Part shown: positions 23,899 to 31,117 of the stretch, one piece after another
How the letters are laid out: every line of letters begins with the position of its first letter
Position numbering within the stretch: the stretch's first letter is position 1
Assembly (NCBI GenBank): GCA_965215705.1
Contig: CBDCEE010000002.1
Coordinates: 222,730 to 286,729 of the forward strand
Length of the DNA stretch: 64,000 nt
DNA from: JAAXPZ01 sp965215705
Lineage (GTDB): Bacteria > Campylobacterota > Campylobacteria > Campylobacterales > Sulfurovaceae
Reading direction: 5' to 3'
The notes under the pieces: generated by a model
The model's database searches: none
What the model was told of the DNA's origin: nothing
The model's input: the letters and a program-made list of their open reading frames with translations, nothing else
Translations under genes and position numbers: made by a program

Positions 23899-25717
23899 AA
23901 TTTCTTCTAATTCTTACTTTTTTTGGATCAAACAATTCTATCATCTCTTTGATCATTGGTTCTTTGAGGAGTTCTGAGGGGTCTTTCTCTTTGGCGGCTT
24001 CTGTGTCTCCTGCTTCAGGAGCGATACAAGAGGACTTCATTTCTGGTTCATTTGGTACTTCGACAGGCTCAGCCACCGTATTATTTAGGTTGTTTTCTGG
24101 GGATGATGCGATACCCGAGCCTGTCGAAGTATTAGCTACTTTTTTTTTAGGCTCACTTGAAGGGATATTGACGATCTTAGTTTCAAATCCAAAGAGCTCC
24201 TGTACAAACATCTTGATGATACTCCAGTGGTTAATGAGCATCTTCTTGTCCTCTTGGACAGCAGTAGAGTGCCAGGTCAGAGCATTGTCTTTGAAACTTT
24301 CATAGGAAATATTAGATTCAAAACAGTGACCGAGATCATAGTCTCTGTCATAGATCTTTTGGAGCAGGGTTTTGAATTTTAATGCACCGCTGTCTGGGCT
24401 TTGGGCTTTGGGTTGATTTGGTTCCGGTTTGGCTGCAGTAACTTCTGGGATACTAGGGGATTTGGCTTCTTCTTGGGCAGTATCAGAAGTAGCAACTTGT
24501 GCTTCTTGTGTACTTTCAGGTACTTTGGGCTGGCTGATACTGGGGCTTGTCTCTACAGTGCTTTCAGGAAGAGAAGTATCTGGAGTACTCACCACTTCCG
24601 GAATCTGTATTTCCGGGATATCGACCTCTTTTTCCGGCGCTTTGATCTCTACACCTGAGAGCTCTTTTTGGAGGGTACGTATCATCTCATCGATATCTCT
24701 GGCTGAGAGTGCTTCGATCATCTTGAAGAGTGTCAGCGAGAGGACAAATTCTCCCTCGCTACCCAGTGCCAAAAGCTCCTTGGCATCAGCCAGTACTCTA
24801 AAGAATCGATCGATGATCAGTGGGGCAAAACGTCCATCTTTGGCAAAAAGGAGCTCTTTGAGATAAAGTGTCAGCTCGTCGATCACCATTTCAGATTCGT
24901 ACTCTGAGGCCAGAGTAATAAACTCAAGGATTTTGGATTCCTCTTTCGCCAAAAGATTGTTGAGAAGTTCATCTAGCAAGGAGGGCTCTATAATGCCCAA
25001 CATGTTAGTAACAGTAGCCATATCAACATGGTTCTTGGAGTATACGATAGCCTGATCAAGAAGGGTTAAAGAGTCTCTTAGACTTCCTGCCCCACTTCTG
25101 GCTATCACATCCAGTGCCTCTTTTTCATAGGTGATCTCCTCTTTATTGAGGATAAATTCCAGATGGCTGAGCACCAGTTTTTGTGGTATTTTCTTGAATC
25201 GAAAGTGCTGTGTTCTGGAGAGTATGGTTGCAGGTAGTTTGAGTGGGTCGGTCGTTGCTAGAATGAATTTGACAAAATCAGGTGGCTCTTCAAGTGTCTT
25301 GAGTAGTGCATTAAATGCCTGCGTCGTGAGCATATGTACTTCATCGATGATGAAGATCTTGTATCGACCGATGCCTGGTTTGTATTTGGTGTGCTCAATA
25401 AGCTCTTTGATATCATCGATTCCTCGGTTAGAGGCAGCATCCATCTCGATGATGTCTATGTGCCGGCTTTCATTTGCCATCGTACAGTTGTCACACTGGT
25501 TGCAAGGCTGCGAGGAGGCTCCCTCTTCACAGAGTAGGGCTTTGGCAAAGATTCTAGCAGTAGAAGTTTTTCCACTACCACGAAGCCCAGAAAAGAGGTA
25601 GGCATGAGAGAGTCTGTCCCCATCCAGAGCCAGTGAAAGTGTCTGAGAGACACTGTCTTGTCCAACAAGATCAGCAAAGGTAGAAGGACGATATTTTCTG
25701 GCTAATGCTAATGACAA
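23894..25717 (-). CDS. dnaX: DNA polymerase III subunit gamma/tau
   Basis: Clamp-loader ATPase, 607 aa. Walker A GLRGSGKT (44-51), zinc site Cys63, Cys72, Cys75 and Cys78, Walker B IIDEVHML (Asp123) and sensor LATTDPLKLPATILSR. The C-terminal third is a Pro/Glu/Ser-rich linker (about 340-450) and a tau-like tail. The linker region near residues 530-555 encodes a REP-like inverted pair (see 24057-24130). The start is TTG at 25717 with AAGGAG eight bases before it; no ATG fits. The gene runs against its neighbours. Confidence 0.94.
   Translation of the reverse strand: MSLALARKYRPSTFADLVGQDSVSQTLSLALDGDRLSHAYLFSGLRGSGKTSTARIFAKALLCEEGASSQPCNQCDNCTMANESRHIDIIEMDAASNRGIDDIKELIEHTKYKPGIGRYKIFIIDEVHMLTTQAFNALLKTLEEPPDFVKFILATTDPLKLPATILSRTQHFRFKKIPQKLVLSHLEFILNKEEITYEKEALDVIARSGAGSLRDSLTLLDQAIVYSKNHVDMATVTNMLGIIEPSLLDELLNNLLAKEESKILEFITLASEYESEMVIDELTLYLKELLFAKDGRFAPLIIDRFFRVLADAKELLALGSEGEFVLSLTLFKMIEALSARDIDEMIRTLQKELSGVEIKAPEKEVDIPEIQIPEVVSTPDTSLPESTVETSPSISQPKVPESTQEAQVATSDTAQEEAKSPSIPEVTAAKPEPNQPKAQSPDSGALKFKTLLQKIYDRDYDLGHCFESNISYESFKDNALTWHSTAVQEDKKMLINHWSIIKMFVQELFGFETKIVNIPSSEPKKKVANTSTGSGIASSPENNLNNTVAEPVEVPNEPEMKSSCIAPEAGDTEAAKEKDPSELLKEPMIKEMIELFDPKKVRIRRNS
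24057..24130. repeat. inverted pair of a second REP-like sequence inside dnaX
   Basis: ACTTCGACAGGCTC (24057-24070) and its exact reverse complement (24117-24130) flank 46 bp. In dnaX they code for NTSTGSG and AEPVEVP, low-complexity linker residues. The core TCGACAGGCTCAG is a repeat type I know from intergenic DNA of many bacteria. Confidence 0.8.
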
Positions 25718-25776
25718 AGCGACTCCTTGATGCTTTTGAATATCGCTAATTGTAGTGAAATTTTACTTTTGGCTGG

Positions 25777-25782
25777 TATAAT
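25777..25782 (+). promoter_or_regulatory. -10 box of the zinc metallopeptidase gene
   Basis: GGTATAATTTGG, with TATAAT at 25777-25782, is 24 bases before the ATG at 25807. Because transcription would start near 25789, a TTG start at 25783 can be ruled out. Confidence 0.6.
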
Positions 25783-25806
25783 TTGGAAAAGATAAAAGGC
25801 TTCACT

Positions 25807-26691
25807 ATGCAAATGGATAATTCAAGAGAGAGTCATAATGTAGATGATAGAAGATCCTCTTCCGGAGGAGGGGGACGAGGTATGCCTTCTATGGGTATGA
25901 TGATGATGGTTTGGCCACTGTTAAAGCCGCTACTAAAAACAAAATTAGGCTGGATAGTGATAGGGGCAGGTGCTTTTGCCTGGTTCTCTGGATTTAATCC
26001 TCTCTCCTTGGTAGGAATGAGCGGCTCTAATTCTGTAGTGGCAGATAAAGCCAAAGATGACAAAAACGCACACTTTATTAAAAAAGTGCTTGCTAGTACA
26101 GAGGATGTTTGGAAACAAGTTCTTCCCAAATATGGGATGAAATATCAAGAGCCGGAGATGGTACTCTATAGAAACGGTACACGAAGTGGCTGCGGACAAG
26201 CCAAAGCCCAGATGGGTCCGTTCTACTGTCCTGCAGACCAAAAAGTCTACCTTGATCTAGGATTTTTTGATGAGTTGTCTCATAGACATAATGCACCAGG
26301 CGACTTCGCCCAAGCCTATGTCTTGGCACATGAGATAGGGCACCATATACAAAATATGCAAGGGACGCTTTCCCAGGTGCAGCGTGCGAAGCAGCAGTGG
26401 CGTAGCGAAGCCAAGCAAAATGCACTTCAAGTACGGGTAGAACTTCAAGCAGACTGCTATGCAGGTGTCTGGGCACACCATGCACAGAAGCAGTTTGGCA
26501 TCTTGGAGAAAGGGGATATCGCAGAAGCACTTAACGCTGCCAGCTCTATCGGGGATGACAAACTTCAAAAAGAAGCCACAGGTTATGTGCGACCTGATGG
26601 GTTTACCCACGGTAGTTCCGCACAGAGAATGGAATGGTTTACCAAGGGCCTAGCAAGTGGTGATCTGAGGCAGTGCGATACGTTCCAGTAG
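25807..26691 (+). CDS. ypfJ: neutral zinc metallopeptidase, YpfJ family
   Basis: 294 aa from ATG 25807. N-terminal RESHNVDDRRSSS followed by glycine-rich sequence is the family start. One membrane helix (about 42-62) anchors it in the inner membrane. The catalytic motif HEIGHHIQN has His175, Glu176 and His179, and ELQADCYAGVWAHHA supplies the third ligand (Glu) of a gluzincin-like site. Four cysteines (RSGCGQAKA, FYCPADQ, ADCYAG, LRQCDTF) may form disulfides outside the membrane. The substrate is unknown. Confidence 0.88.
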   Translation: MQMDNSRESHNVDDRRSSSGGGGRGMPSMGMMMMVWPLLKPLLKTKLGWIVIGAGAFAWFSGFNPLSLVGMSGSNSVVADKAKDDKNAHFIKKVLASTEDVWKQVLPKYGMKYQEPEMVLYRNGTRSGCGQAKAQMGPFYCPADQKVYLDLGFFDELSHRHNAPGDFAQAYVLAHEIGHHIQNMQGTLSQVQRAKQQWRSEAKQNALQVRVELQADCYAGVWAHHAQKQFGILEKGDIAEALNAASSIGDDKLQKEATGYVRPDGFTHGSSAQRMEWFTKGLASGDLRQCDTFQ

Positions 26692-26756
26692 GTATATTTT
26701 CCAATATACCCTGTATGTAATTTCTTTAAATTTTCTCTTACAATTTCTATCAAAGA

Positions 26757-26780
26757 GGTGCGTTGACAAACGCACCCTAC
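26757..26780 (-). repeat. REP-like palindromic element (copy 5)
   Basis: Perfect 8-bp stem GGTGCGTT/AACGCACC with loop GACA, followed by CTAC. It lies just upstream of the leuS promoter, at the 3' side of the metallopeptidase gene, and may double as its transcript end. Confidence 0.8.
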
Positions 26781-26792
26781 AGAAAGATTCGC

Positions 26793-26798
26793 TATAAT
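26793..26798 (+). promoter_or_regulatory. -10 box before leuS
   Basis: GCTATAATCC, with TATAAT at 26793-26798, 39 bases before the leuS ATG. Confidence 0.6.
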
Positions 26799-26836
26799 CC
26801 CTCTAATTTAAAACACCCTAAAACAAGTGAGTAAGT

Positions 26837-29278
26837 ATGAGTTACAATCCAAAAGAGATTGAAGCAAAGTGGCAAAAAATATGGGAGGATGAGGGGGCAT
26901 TTGAGCCCTCTGATTCTCTAGAGAAAAAGAAAAAATATATTCTCAGTATGTTCCCCTATCCAAGTGGTCGTATCCACATGGGACATGTCCGTAACTATGC
27001 TATCGGGGATGCGATCGCCAGATACTACCGCAAGCAGGACTACAATGTACTGCACCCGATCGGTTGGGATGCTTTTGGTATGCCGGCAGAAAATGCTGCG
27101 ATCAAGCACAAGCTTCATCCTAAGAAATGGACCTATGAAAACATCGATTATATGCGAAAAGAGCTCTCTGCTCTGGGGCTTTCTTTCTCCAAAACCCGTG
27201 AGTTTGCAACCTGTGACGAGCTCTATACACGGTGGGAGCAGGAGTTTATCATCAAAATGTATGAGACAGGGCTACTGTATCGTGAGAGTACAACAGTCAA
27301 CTGGTGTGAAGACTGTCATACGGTACTAGCCAATGAGCAGGTAGAAGAGGGCTGTTGCTGGCGATGTGACAATGAAGTCCAGCAAAAAGAGATGCCTGGG
27401 TATTATCTGGATATCCTCAAGTATGCTGATGAATTGCTGGAAGACCTTAAGGGACTGGATGAGAAGTGGCCGACTCAGGTACTTACCATGCAGAGTAACT
27501 GGATCGGAAAATCACAAGGATTGTCATTTGATTTTGCATTAAGTCCTGAGAGTAAGAGAAAACTAGAAGATCAGTTCGAGGGCTACGAGGTGTTTACCAC
27601 TCGACCGGATACTATCTATGGGGTGACCTACTCAGCACTGGCAGCAGAGCATCCGATGGTCAAGTATATGATTGCTAATGATCTGTTAGATGCTGATATT
27701 GCCCAGAAGATTACAGCCATTGCCAATATGACGGAGCGAGAGCGTGCCCAAGCGGACAAAGAGGGCTATCCACTGGGCATCAGCGTGATCCATCCACTCA
27801 CAGGAGAGGAGATTCCTGTCTGGACGGCCAACTTTGTGCTTGCCAGTTATGGTGGAGGTGCGGTGATGGCGGTGCCTGCCCATGATGAGAGGGATTTTGA
27901 GTTTGCTTCTATGTATGATCTGCCGATCAAACGTGTGATCAGTGGAGGAGAATTACCTTATATCGGTGAAGGAACCTTGGAAAACTCTGCTGATTTGGAG
28001 GGCACTCTCAACAAAGAGGCACAGCCTAAAATTATCGCTTTGATGGAAAAGAAAGGGCTTGGCAAAGGTACGACCAACTTCAAGCTACGTAACTGGGGAG
28101 TTAGCCGCCAGCGTTACTGGGGAGCTCCGATCCCATTTGTACATTGTCAGGCATGTGGCTTGGTACCTGAAAAACTGGAGAATCTACCTGTAGCACTGCC
28201 TGAAGATGTGGAGATCACAGGAGAGGGGAATCCTCTGGAGAACCATCCGACCTGGAAGCACTGTGCATGCCCCAAATGTGGTGCTGCCGCACTGCGGGAG
28301 ACAGATACGTTGGATACCTTTGTACAGTCAAGCTGGTATCAGATTCGCTTTACGCTTAATCCTTCCAAATGGAACGAGGTAGGTATCGATAAAGAAGAGG
28401 CCAACTACTGGCTAGGGGTCGATCAGTATGTGGGAGGAATCGAGCATGCGATCTTGCACCTGCTTTATGCCAGATTTTTTACCAAAGTCCTACGGGATAT
28501 GGGCTACCATGATATCGATGAGCCTTTTAGCAAGCTGTTGACCCAAGGGATGGTATTGATGGATGGCGCCAAAATGAGCAAATCCAAAGGCAATACGGTT
28601 GATCCTGATGATCTTGTCGCACGTTATGGAGCAGATACGGCAAGACTCTTCATCCTCTTTGCTGCACCACCGCAAAAAGAGCTTGAGTGGAATGATTCGG
28701 CAGTGGATGGTGCCTTCCGGTTTATTCGTAAGCTCTATGATCGCAAGGAAAAGGTCACGGTAGGAATGCTTCCTGCTATTGATCATAGCAGCCTCTCTAA
28801 AGAGAGTAAGCTTGCCCGTATCAAAGTCTATGAAGCATTACAAAAGTCTGCCCATGTCTATGAAAAGAGTTTTGCCTTCAATACATTGATCGCCGCCTGT
28901 ATGGAGGCACTCAATGCACTGGATAAGCAAGAGGATGGAAGCGTTTGGACAGAGGGGATGTATATCATGCTTAATCTGCTGGAGCCTATTATCCCTCATA
29001 TTTCTAATGAGCTCAGTCAGATACTCTTCGACCGTGAGAATCTCTCTGCAATACTAGAGGTCAAAGAGGAAGTGTTTGTTCAAGAAAGTATCCTCTATAT
29101 GGTCATGATCGGTGGCAAAAAGCGTGCAGAAGTAGAAGTAGATGCATCCGCATCACAAGCAGAGATATTGGAGTCTGCCAAAACAGCAGGAGCCAAATGG
29201 CTGGAAGGGATGCAGATCGTCAAAGAGATCGTCGTCCCCAACAAGCTGGTGAACCTAGCGGTCAAACCAAACGCGTAG
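26837..29278 (+). CDS. leuS: leucyl-tRNA synthetase
   Basis: 813 aa class I synthetase. HIGH-type motif PSGRIHMGHVRNYAIGD (about 38-54), the CP1 editing domain (about 225-410, TTRPDTIYGVTYSALAAEHP and the YGGGAVMAVPAHDERDFEFA block with the Thr-rich/Asp editing site), WGVSRQRYWGAPIP, a CPKCG zinc-like pair and KMSKSKGN at about 578-585. Complete. The stop TAG at 29276 is part of a REP-like element, so the last coding residue abuts the repeat. lptE, folC and mfd follow on the same strand. Confidence 0.97.
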   Translation: MSYNPKEIEAKWQKIWEDEGAFEPSDSLEKKKKYILSMFPYPSGRIHMGHVRNYAIGDAIARYYRKQDYNVLHPIGWDAFGMPAENAAIKHKLHPKKWTYENIDYMRKELSALGLSFSKTREFATCDELYTRWEQEFIIKMYETGLLYRESTTVNWCEDCHTVLANEQVEEGCCWRCDNEVQQKEMPGYYLDILKYADELLEDLKGLDEKWPTQVLTMQSNWIGKSQGLSFDFALSPESKRKLEDQFEGYEVFTTRPDTIYGVTYSALAAEHPMVKYMIANDLLDADIAQKITAIANMTERERAQADKEGYPLGISVIHPLTGEEIPVWTANFVLASYGGGAVMAVPAHDERDFEFASMYDLPIKRVISGGELPYIGEGTLENSADLEGTLNKEAQPKIIALMEKKGLGKGTTNFKLRNWGVSRQRYWGAPIPFVHCQACGLVPEKLENLPVALPEDVEITGEGNPLENHPTWKHCACPKCGAAALRETDTLDTFVQSSWYQIRFTLNPSKWNEVGIDKEEANYWLGVDQYVGGIEHAILHLLYARFFTKVLRDMGYHDIDEPFSKLLTQGMVLMDGAKMSKSKGNTVDPDDLVARYGADTARLFILFAAPPQKELEWNDSAVDGAFRFIRKLYDRKEKVTVGMLPAIDHSSLSKESKLARIKVYEALQKSAHVYEKSFAFNTLIAACMEALNALDKQEDGSVWTEGMYIMLNLLEPIIPHISNELSQILFDRENLSAILEVKEEVFVQESILYMVMIGGKKRAEVEVDASASQAEILESAKTAGAKWLEGMQIVKEIVVPNKLVNLAVKPNA

Positions 29279-29299
29279 GGTGCACTTGACAATGCACCC
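29275..29299 (+). repeat. REP-like palindromic element (copy 6), overlaps leuS stop
   Basis: CGTAGGGTGCA...TGCACCC: stem GGGTGCA/TGCACCC with an eight-base interior that can pair further (TT/AA). The TAG of CGTAGG is the leuS stop codon. Confidence 0.8.
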
Positions 29300-29373
29300 T
29301 GATGGAAGTATGACTGGCTGACAAAGTTGTACCAAAAGGCTCTTTCAGAAAGCATAGAAAAAGGAGAAAGAAG

Positions 29374-29910
29374 ATGATAGAAGCATACAGAGGTTTATTG
29401 AAAAAGAATATACTACCATTCCTTATTGTTACTTTCTCATTTCTCATGCTTACTGCATGTGGCTACAAACCAGTCTCTCACTATACGAAACAGACCATTG
29501 TTGTACCTCTCTATCTCAAAGTAAAACTTTCTAATAAAGAGCCAGATAGCGGTGTCTCTCTACGAGATGTTATGCATCAAACTATTGTACATCGCTTAGG
29601 TGTGTCTGTTACAACGGACGCTTCTGCATCAAGTCGATTGATTGTAAGCTATAACACTATCTCCTATACGGCACTTGGGTATGATAGCAATGGTTATGTG
29701 GAGCGATACCGTGTCAATGTAACAACACGCTTTGATCTGACAACACAAGGAAGGCGTATAAGCAGAGCGATCAAAACGACACAGGAAGCAGATGTGACCC
29801 CAAGTGCGTTGGAGTCTTCTAGAGCCAAGCGCGAAGCGATCAAGGCCTGTACAGAAAAAGCTGTAGATCAGTTTGTTGCATTTATCGCTGCACAATCAGC
29901 ATACAAATAA
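29374..29910 (+). CDS. lptE: LptE-like LPS-assembly lipoprotein
   Basis: 178 aa. Membrane-lipoprotein signal with lipobox LMLTAC, lipidated Cys29, then GYKPVSHY, typical of LptE (RlpB), which begins CG(F/Y)x(L/P). The following beta-strands (TIVVPLYLKVKLSNKEP, SRLIVSYNTISY, YRVNVTTRFDL) fit the two-layer LptE fold. It would plug LptD in the outer membrane and guide lipopolysaccharide. Its place between leuS and folC matches Campylobacter. Assignment by size, signal and context; sequence conservation in this family is low. Confidence 0.75.
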   Translation: MIEAYRGLLKKNILPFLIVTFSFLMLTACGYKPVSHYTKQTIVVPLYLKVKLSNKEPDSGVSLRDVMHQTIVHRLGVSVTTDASASSRLIVSYNTISYTALGYDSNGYVERYRVNVTTRFDLTTQGRRISRAIKTTQEADVTPSALESSRAKREAIKACTEKAVDQFVAFIAAQSAYK

Positions 29911-29920
29911 GAAATAAAAA

Positions 29921-31087
29921 ATGAGAAATGAGAAATTGCAGGATTTCTTGGCATCCAAGCCACTCTACTATAAAGAGATAGACCATGAACGTGTACATAT
30001 CGCCTATGGAATGCTCAAGCCACATATAAGACAGCCCAAAACAGTACATATCGTTGGTACAAACGGCAAAGGCTCTACAGGAAGGATGATCGCTCACCTT
30101 GCATGGAAATCAGGTCAGAGTGTGGGGCATTTTTCCTCTCCGCATATTTTGAAGTTTAACGAACGTATCTGGATCGATGGGGCAGATGCCTCGGATGAAA
30201 TATTAGAAGTAGCACACCAAAGACTTTTTCGTATTTTAGGCAAAGAGGTATCAGATGCTTTGAGCTATTTTGAATATACTACCCTGTTGGCATTTGTAGT
30301 ATTTGAGCATTGTGATTTAATGGTACTTGAAGCAGGGCTTGGTGGAGAGTTTGATGCGACCAATGTCTGCGACAAGGAGCTCTCTGTCATTACGCCTATC
30401 GGGGTAGATCATCAGGCATTTTTGGGTGAGACGATCGAAGAGATCGCAGCGACAAAGATACGTAGTGTTCAAAAGAAAGCATTGCTGGCACCGCAACCGT
30501 ATGAGGCAGTGGTAGAGGTGGCTAAAGAGATTGCCAATGATGTAGGAGCAACCCTTGTGCTTGCCCAAAATAGAGAGGGTACCCATGAAGGGTACCCCTA
30601 CGAGGTACAATCGCTTGCTGAAGCCAAGGGCTGGCCGAGATACCTCATGGAGAATGCTACCGTAGCGATGCAGGCTCTGGATATGCTAGAGATGCCTTAT
30701 GAGATAGATGATCTCAAGACCCTAGAGCTATTCGGACGTTTTTATTCATGGGCAAAAAATATACGTATCGATGTAGGGCATAATCCTCTAGCAGCCGAAG
30801 CAATCGTGGAGGCGATGGAGCCTGAAACTGTGTTGGTCTACAATTCACTCGATGACAAAGATTATGAAGAGGTGCTACGTATCCTCAAGCCCAAAGTAAA
30901 ACGTGTAGAGATCATCCCTATAGCCTGCCAGCGTGCGACAACCATAGTAGCGATAGAGAAAGCATTGCAGAGCGTTAGTCTGCCATATAATCAGTATCAA
31001 AATGTGTTAGATGAGGATGAACACTATCTAGTGTTTGGCTCCTTCTATGTTGTAGAAGCATTTCTCAAACAACAAAAAAATCCGTAG
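29921..31087 (+). CDS. folC: folylpolyglutamate synthase/dihydrofolate synthase
   Basis: Adds glutamate to dihydropteroate and folates. 388 aa Mur-ligase fold: P-loop GTNGKGSTGRM (about 45-55), SPHILKFNERI, LEAGLGGEFDATN, ITPIGVDHQAFLG, and the C-terminal IDVGHNPLAAEAI. A REP-like palindrome (30577-30602) lies inside the coding region and gives residues REGTHEGYPYE, a spot between the Rossmann-like domains. The stop TAG is supplied by another REP-like element. The start is ten bases after the lptE stop. Confidence 0.93.
   Translation: MRNEKLQDFLASKPLYYKEIDHERVHIAYGMLKPHIRQPKTVHIVGTNGKGSTGRMIAHLAWKSGQSVGHFSSPHILKFNERIWIDGADASDEILEVAHQRLFRILGKEVSDALSYFEYTTLLAFVVFEHCDLMVLEAGLGGEFDATNVCDKELSVITPIGVDHQAFLGETIEEIAATKIRSVQKKALLAPQPYEAVVEVAKEIANDVGATLVLAQNREGTHEGYPYEVQSLAEAKGWPRYLMENATVAMQALDMLEMPYEIDDLKTLELFGRFYSWAKNIRIDVGHNPLAAEAIVEAMEPETVLVYNSLDDKDYEEVLRILKPKVKRVEIIPIACQRATTIVAIEKALQSVSLPYNQYQNVLDEDEHYLVFGSFYVVEAFLKQQKNP
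30577..30602 (-). repeat. REP-like palindromic element (copy 7) inside folC coding sequence
   Basis: GGGTACCC repeated with a five-base spacer (30577-30584 and 30590-30597) forms an 8-bp stem and is followed by CCTACG, the family edge. It is read in frame as part of FolC without breaking it. Confidence 0.75.
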
Positions 31088-31104
31088 GGTGTGTAACACG
31101 CACC
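31084..31104 (+). repeat. REP-like palindromic element (copy 8), overlaps folC stop
   Basis: CGTAGGGTGTGT...ACGCACC: stem GGTGTGT/ACGCACC with one G-T pair and loop AAC. The TAG of CGTAGG is the folC stop codon (31085-31087), as at leuS. Confidence 0.75.
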
Positions 31105-31117
31105 AAAAAGTGAAACC

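Noticed and set aside
25783..25806. TTG start at 25783 for the zinc metallopeptidase
   Set aside because: TATAAT directly precedes it, so it would be at or before the transcription start; ATG 25807 gives the family N-terminus.
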